This document shows, in pieces, positions 11,855-13,896 of a stretch of DNA of 13,896 nt. Position numbers and translations under genes: made by a program. Origin of the DNA: Ktedonobacterales bacterium (GTDB lineage Bacteria > Chloroflexota > Ktedonobacteria > Ktedonobacterales > JADMIN01); contig JANWHL010000010.1 of NCBI GenBank assembly GCA_025450405.1, positions 1 through 13,896 on the forward strand, written 5' to 3'. Position 1 is the stretch's first letter; every line of letters begins with the position of its first letter. Below the pieces are notes generated by a model. The model had not been told where the DNA came from. It did not search any database and saw only the letters and a program-made list of their open reading frames with translations.

Positions 11855-13138
11855 ATGGACGACCAGCCGCCGCCCGCCGGCATGGCCGGCGCACCGCCGC
11901 ACTTCATTCCTGGCGCCCCACCGACCTACTTCGCGCCCGTGGGCGAGGTGAGCGGCACCGCGGTCGCGCTCAAATGGGGCACGCTCTTCGGGCTGCTGGC
12001 GGCCGCGCTCAATCTCGGCCAGACCGCCATCAGCGTGCTGGTGGTCAATGCCAACGCGGCGGCGGTGGACCGTTTGGTGGCGGGCGTACAGACCTACGAC
12101 CAGTGCCTCCAGCTCGGCAATGACGCGTCATCATGCCCGGTGCCCGTGGCCGATCCGCGCATTGCCGCTATTCCGTACGCGTTCTATGGCACCTGCTTCG
12201 TGGCGTTCGCGCTCACCCTGCCGATCTATCTGGCGGCGGGGCGCGCGGGCGCGCGCGCGTCTGCCCGCATGGCGCCTGGCGTCCTGACCGCGGGCGTGGC
12301 GGCCGTCGTGAGCTGTGTGTCGTACGCGAGCATGCAAGTGCTGGCGACGAATGCCACCGGGCGCTCGGCCATGCTCTTTGGTCTCTCCGCCCTGCAAGCG
12401 AATGGGGCGGGCGGGATGTCGGGCTTCTTGAGCGGCACCGTGCAGGCCCAGGTGTGTGCCTTCCCGCTGACGATCGGCTGCGCCCTCGTGTTGGGCAATT
12501 GGGGCGCGGGCATCGGCATGCGCCAGGTGGAGCAGAGTCTGGCACGCATGCTGGCGGCTGGTCCCGCCGCGCACTTTGGGTCGCCGGGCGCGGCGGCGCC
12601 CGGCATGGTTGCGCCGGGGATGGTTGCGCCGGGGATGGCCACACCCAATGGTCCCGGGTTCGCTGGCCCCATGCCCCCCGCGGCCGGGATGATCGCCTAC
12701 GGCCCCCCAGGTGGGACCGCATTCCCCGTGCCTGGCCAGACGCCCGGGTATGCGCCCGGCTATGCGACGACAGGCCAGATGGGCCAGCCGCCTTTCGGGC
12801 CGTCCGCGGCCGGGTATCCAGGTGGGTATTCAGGGCCGATCTCCGGCGGCTATCGCGTATCCGGTGGGGTCTACGGAGCGCCAATCGTGCCGCCCCCGCC
12901 CCGCCCGCTGGCTCAGGGCCCCCAGCGTTACGTGCCCAATGCCGCGCCGCCGCCCAACTTTCCCGTGGCGGCCGGCGAGTACGTGGCTCCGCCGGAGGCC
13001 GCGCCGCGCTACGTGGCCCCTATGCCCGCGCCCTTCGCGGTTGCCCCTGAAACCACCGAGGACCCGGACTCCACCAGGTACCAGGAGGGCATCGCTCCAC
13101 CCGATGCCCTTCCGCCTGACGATGGGGCGCCCGAATGA
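11855..13138 (+). CDS. Four-helix membrane protein with long Pro/Gly/Tyr tail (family member 3)
   Basis: The product has 427 residues, a clear paralog of member 2. The order is: Pro-rich N-terminus (1-36), ALKWGTLFGL (38-47) opening helix 1, outer loop with Cys84 and Cys94 (C-X9-C), helix 2 with FYGTCFVAF (110-118), AGRAGARASAR (basic, probably cytoplasmic), helix 3 (about 141-163), TGRSAMLFG (168-176) and helix 4 (about 195-218). The tail of about 200 residues contains an APGMV repeat (three times, 248-262) and many PGY, GGY and PPPP elements, ending in an acidic stretch. The start is firm: AAGGAGG lies 7 bases upstream of ATG 11855. It is 115 bases after member 2, with two stem-loops between, so expression may be set separately. 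Function unknown. Confidence 0.88.
   Translation: MDDQPPPAGMAGAPPHFIPGAPPTYFAPVGEVSGTAVALKWGTLFGLLAAALNLGQTAISVLVVNANAAAVDRLVAGVQTYDQCLQLGNDASSCPVPVADPRIAAIPYAFYGTCFVAFALTLPIYLAAGRAGARASARMAPGVLTAGVAAVVSCVSYASMQVLATNATGRSAMLFGLSALQANGAGGMSGFLSGTVQAQVCAFPLTIGCALVLGNWGAGIGMRQVEQSLARMLAAGPAAHFGSPGAAAPGMVAPGMVAPGMATPNGPGFAGPMPPAAGMIAYGPPGGTAFPVPGQTPGYAPGYATTGQMGQPPFGPSAAGYPGGYSGPISGGYRVSGGVYGAPIVPPPPRPLAQGPQRYVPNAAPPPNFPVAAGEYVAPPEAAPRYVAPMPAPFAVAPETTEDPDSTRYQEGIAPPDALPPDDGAPE
12596..12640. repeat. 15-bp tandem repeat, three copies, in the member 3 tail
   Basis: Units start at 12596, 12611 and 12626 (GCGCCGGGGATGGTT consensus). The first and last have one or two differences. They encode Ala-Pro-Gly-Met-Val/Ala. 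Confidence 0.9.
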
Positions 13139-13219
13139 CGCCAACCCCAGGCGGGGCCGGCGCGTATCCCGTGTGAGGGCTCCGGCCACGCGTCACGTAC
13201 CCGCGCCCGTCCGCCGCGC

Positions 13220-13242
13220 CGCCCCGGCAGCGCCCTGGGGCG
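13220..13242. other. Stem-loop between family members 3 and 4
   Basis: CGCCCCGG (13220-13227) pairs with CTGGGGCG (13235-13242), 8 pairs including one G-T, with a 7-base loop. It lies in the 166-base gap, about 80 bases after the stop of member 3. No T-run follows. The rest of the gap has three AAGGAT words (13267, 13279, 13301) leading up to the next start codon and no gene. Confidence 0.45.
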
Positions 13243-13304
13243 ATTGCTCGCAGGGGAGCTTCCTCCAAGGATGCTTCTAAGGATCAAGACGAGAGGGTGT
13301 AAGG

Positions 13305-13896
13305 ATGTCACAGCAATCTTCAACGCGACGGGCCAACCCGATGGTTGGCTGGGGTCTGGGCTTGGGCGCCGTCGCCGGCGCCCTCAGCGCACTGCTGACC
13401 ATCGCGCGGCTGTTCGTCCCGCTGGGCGGCTTGCGCGCCATCACCGGCATCGGCTTTTTGGTGGGGCTCGCCGGGCTCGTCGCCTACTTTCTGGCGGGCA
13501 TGCTCACCGCGCGTGTCACGCACACCATCGGTTCGGGGACGATCGCGGGCCTGCTCGCCGGCCTCACGGCCTCGCTGATCTCAGCCGCGGCATCCGCCGT
13601 GCTCATTCTGACACGCCCACGCGTCTACTTCGCCACGGCCCTGGGCGCGCTCTCGAACTCCCGGGTCCATATCCCCCTCGGGACCCTGATCGTGATCTCT
13701 CTCGTCAGCTTGATCATCGGCATCCTCATCGCCGTGGGTCTTGGCGCCGGTCTTGGGGCGCTGGGCGCGCTGGCGGGCCGGGGCAACGTCGCGCCGCCGC
13801 CATATCAAGAGACGTACTATCCGGGCGCGCCGGGCGTCTACCCACCACCTTATCCCGGCTATCCACCACCATATCCCGGCTATCCACCAACCCCCG
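13305..13896 (+). CDS. Membrane protein with PPPYPGY repeats, cut by the window edge (family member 4)
   Basis: At least 197 codons are open to the right edge with no stop, so the protein is partial at its C-terminus. It begins MSQQSSTRRANPMVGWGLGL, followed by four hydrophobic segments (about residues 14-37, 46-66, 74-101, 122-154), then a tail starting near 160 with PPPYPGY repeats. The layout (WG at the first helix, YFLAG-x-x-TAR after the second, Pro/Tyr tail) parallels members 1-3, but the C-X9-C pair and the YGTC motif are absent, so it is a distant relative or a look-alike. AGAGGG lies 7 bases upstream of the ATG. It is probably the last-seen member of the parAB-linked run. Confidence 0.85.
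   Translation, partial: MSQQSSTRRANPMVGWGLGLGAVAGALSALLTIARLFVPLGGLRAITGIGFLVGLAGLVAYFLAGMLTARVTHTIGSGTIAGLLAGLTASLISAAASAVLILTRPRVYFATALGALSNSRVHIPLGTLIVISLVSLIIGILIAVGLGAGLGALGALAGRGNVAPPPYQETYYPGAPGVYPPPYPGYPPPYPGYPPTP
13842..13896. repeat. 21-bp tandem repeat (PPPYPGY), running off the edge
   Basis: Units at 13842-13862 and 13863-13883 differ at one base. A third begins at 13884 and diverges or is cut by the window end. Each encodes Pro-Pro-Pro-Tyr-Pro-Gly-Tyr. Confidence 0.9.

Overview
The window is GC-rich (I judge roughly two thirds G+C, not computed) chromosomal bacterial DNA. It has a chromosome-type parA-parB pair, a type 2 (FMN-dependent) isopentenyl-diphosphate isomerase, a polyprenol-phosphate-sugar-using membrane glycosyltransferase and several Pro/Tyr/Gly-tailed membrane proteins. 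This mix and the protein style suggest Chloroflexota or a neighbouring phylum, but no rRNA or other phylogenetic marker is present, so that is inference. No tRNA, rRNA, CRISPR array, complete insertion sequence or phage gene was seen.

Layout. (1) 1-203: no gene; a 17-bp imperfect direct repeat resembling the end of an IS21-like element lies just past gene 1. (2) 204-2161, minus strand: an alpha/beta hydrolase (1526-2161), then, after a 404-base gap, a multi-pass membrane protein of unknown function (204-1121). (3) 2162-2660: an intergenic stretch holding a 54-codon fragment that looks like the C-terminal part of a retropepsin-like aspartic protease. (4) 2661-3275, plus strand: a GtrA-family membrane protein, ending 2 bases from the convergent stop of a 77-residue single-span membrane protein (3278-3511, minus). 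(5) 3856-7272, minus strand: a 699-residue GT-C glycosyltransferase followed by idi2 (fni). (6) 7273-7805: a divergent promoter region. (7) 7806-9783, plus strand: parA and parB, overlapping by 8 bases. (8) 9820-13896, plus strand: four consecutive membrane-protein genes, the last cut by the window edge. The middle two are clear paralogs and the outer two are more distant relatives.

How the genes may work together. The isomerase makes the allylic starter for polyprenyl lipids, the GT-C enzyme should use a polyprenyl-phosphate sugar donor, and GtrA proteins are associated with moving or supporting such donors across the membrane. The middle of the window therefore reads as a small polyprenyl-linked envelope glycan neighbourhood. 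The right half is a segregation locus: ParA and ParB, with ParB carrying an extra Asn/Gly-rich tail, followed at once by tandem four-helix membrane proteins with long, probably cytoplasmic Pro/Tyr-rich tails and, in two of them, a conserved C-X9-C pair in the first outer loop. I know of no named function for that family, and it is the best candidate here for something undescribed.

A second theme is short tandem duplication at protein ends: an 18-bp unit twice at the Idi2 N-terminus, a 12-bp unit three times in the GT-C tail, a 15-bp unit twice in ParB, a 15-bp unit three times and a 21-bp unit twice in the membrane-protein tails, plus a 14-bp array running over the GT-C stop codon.
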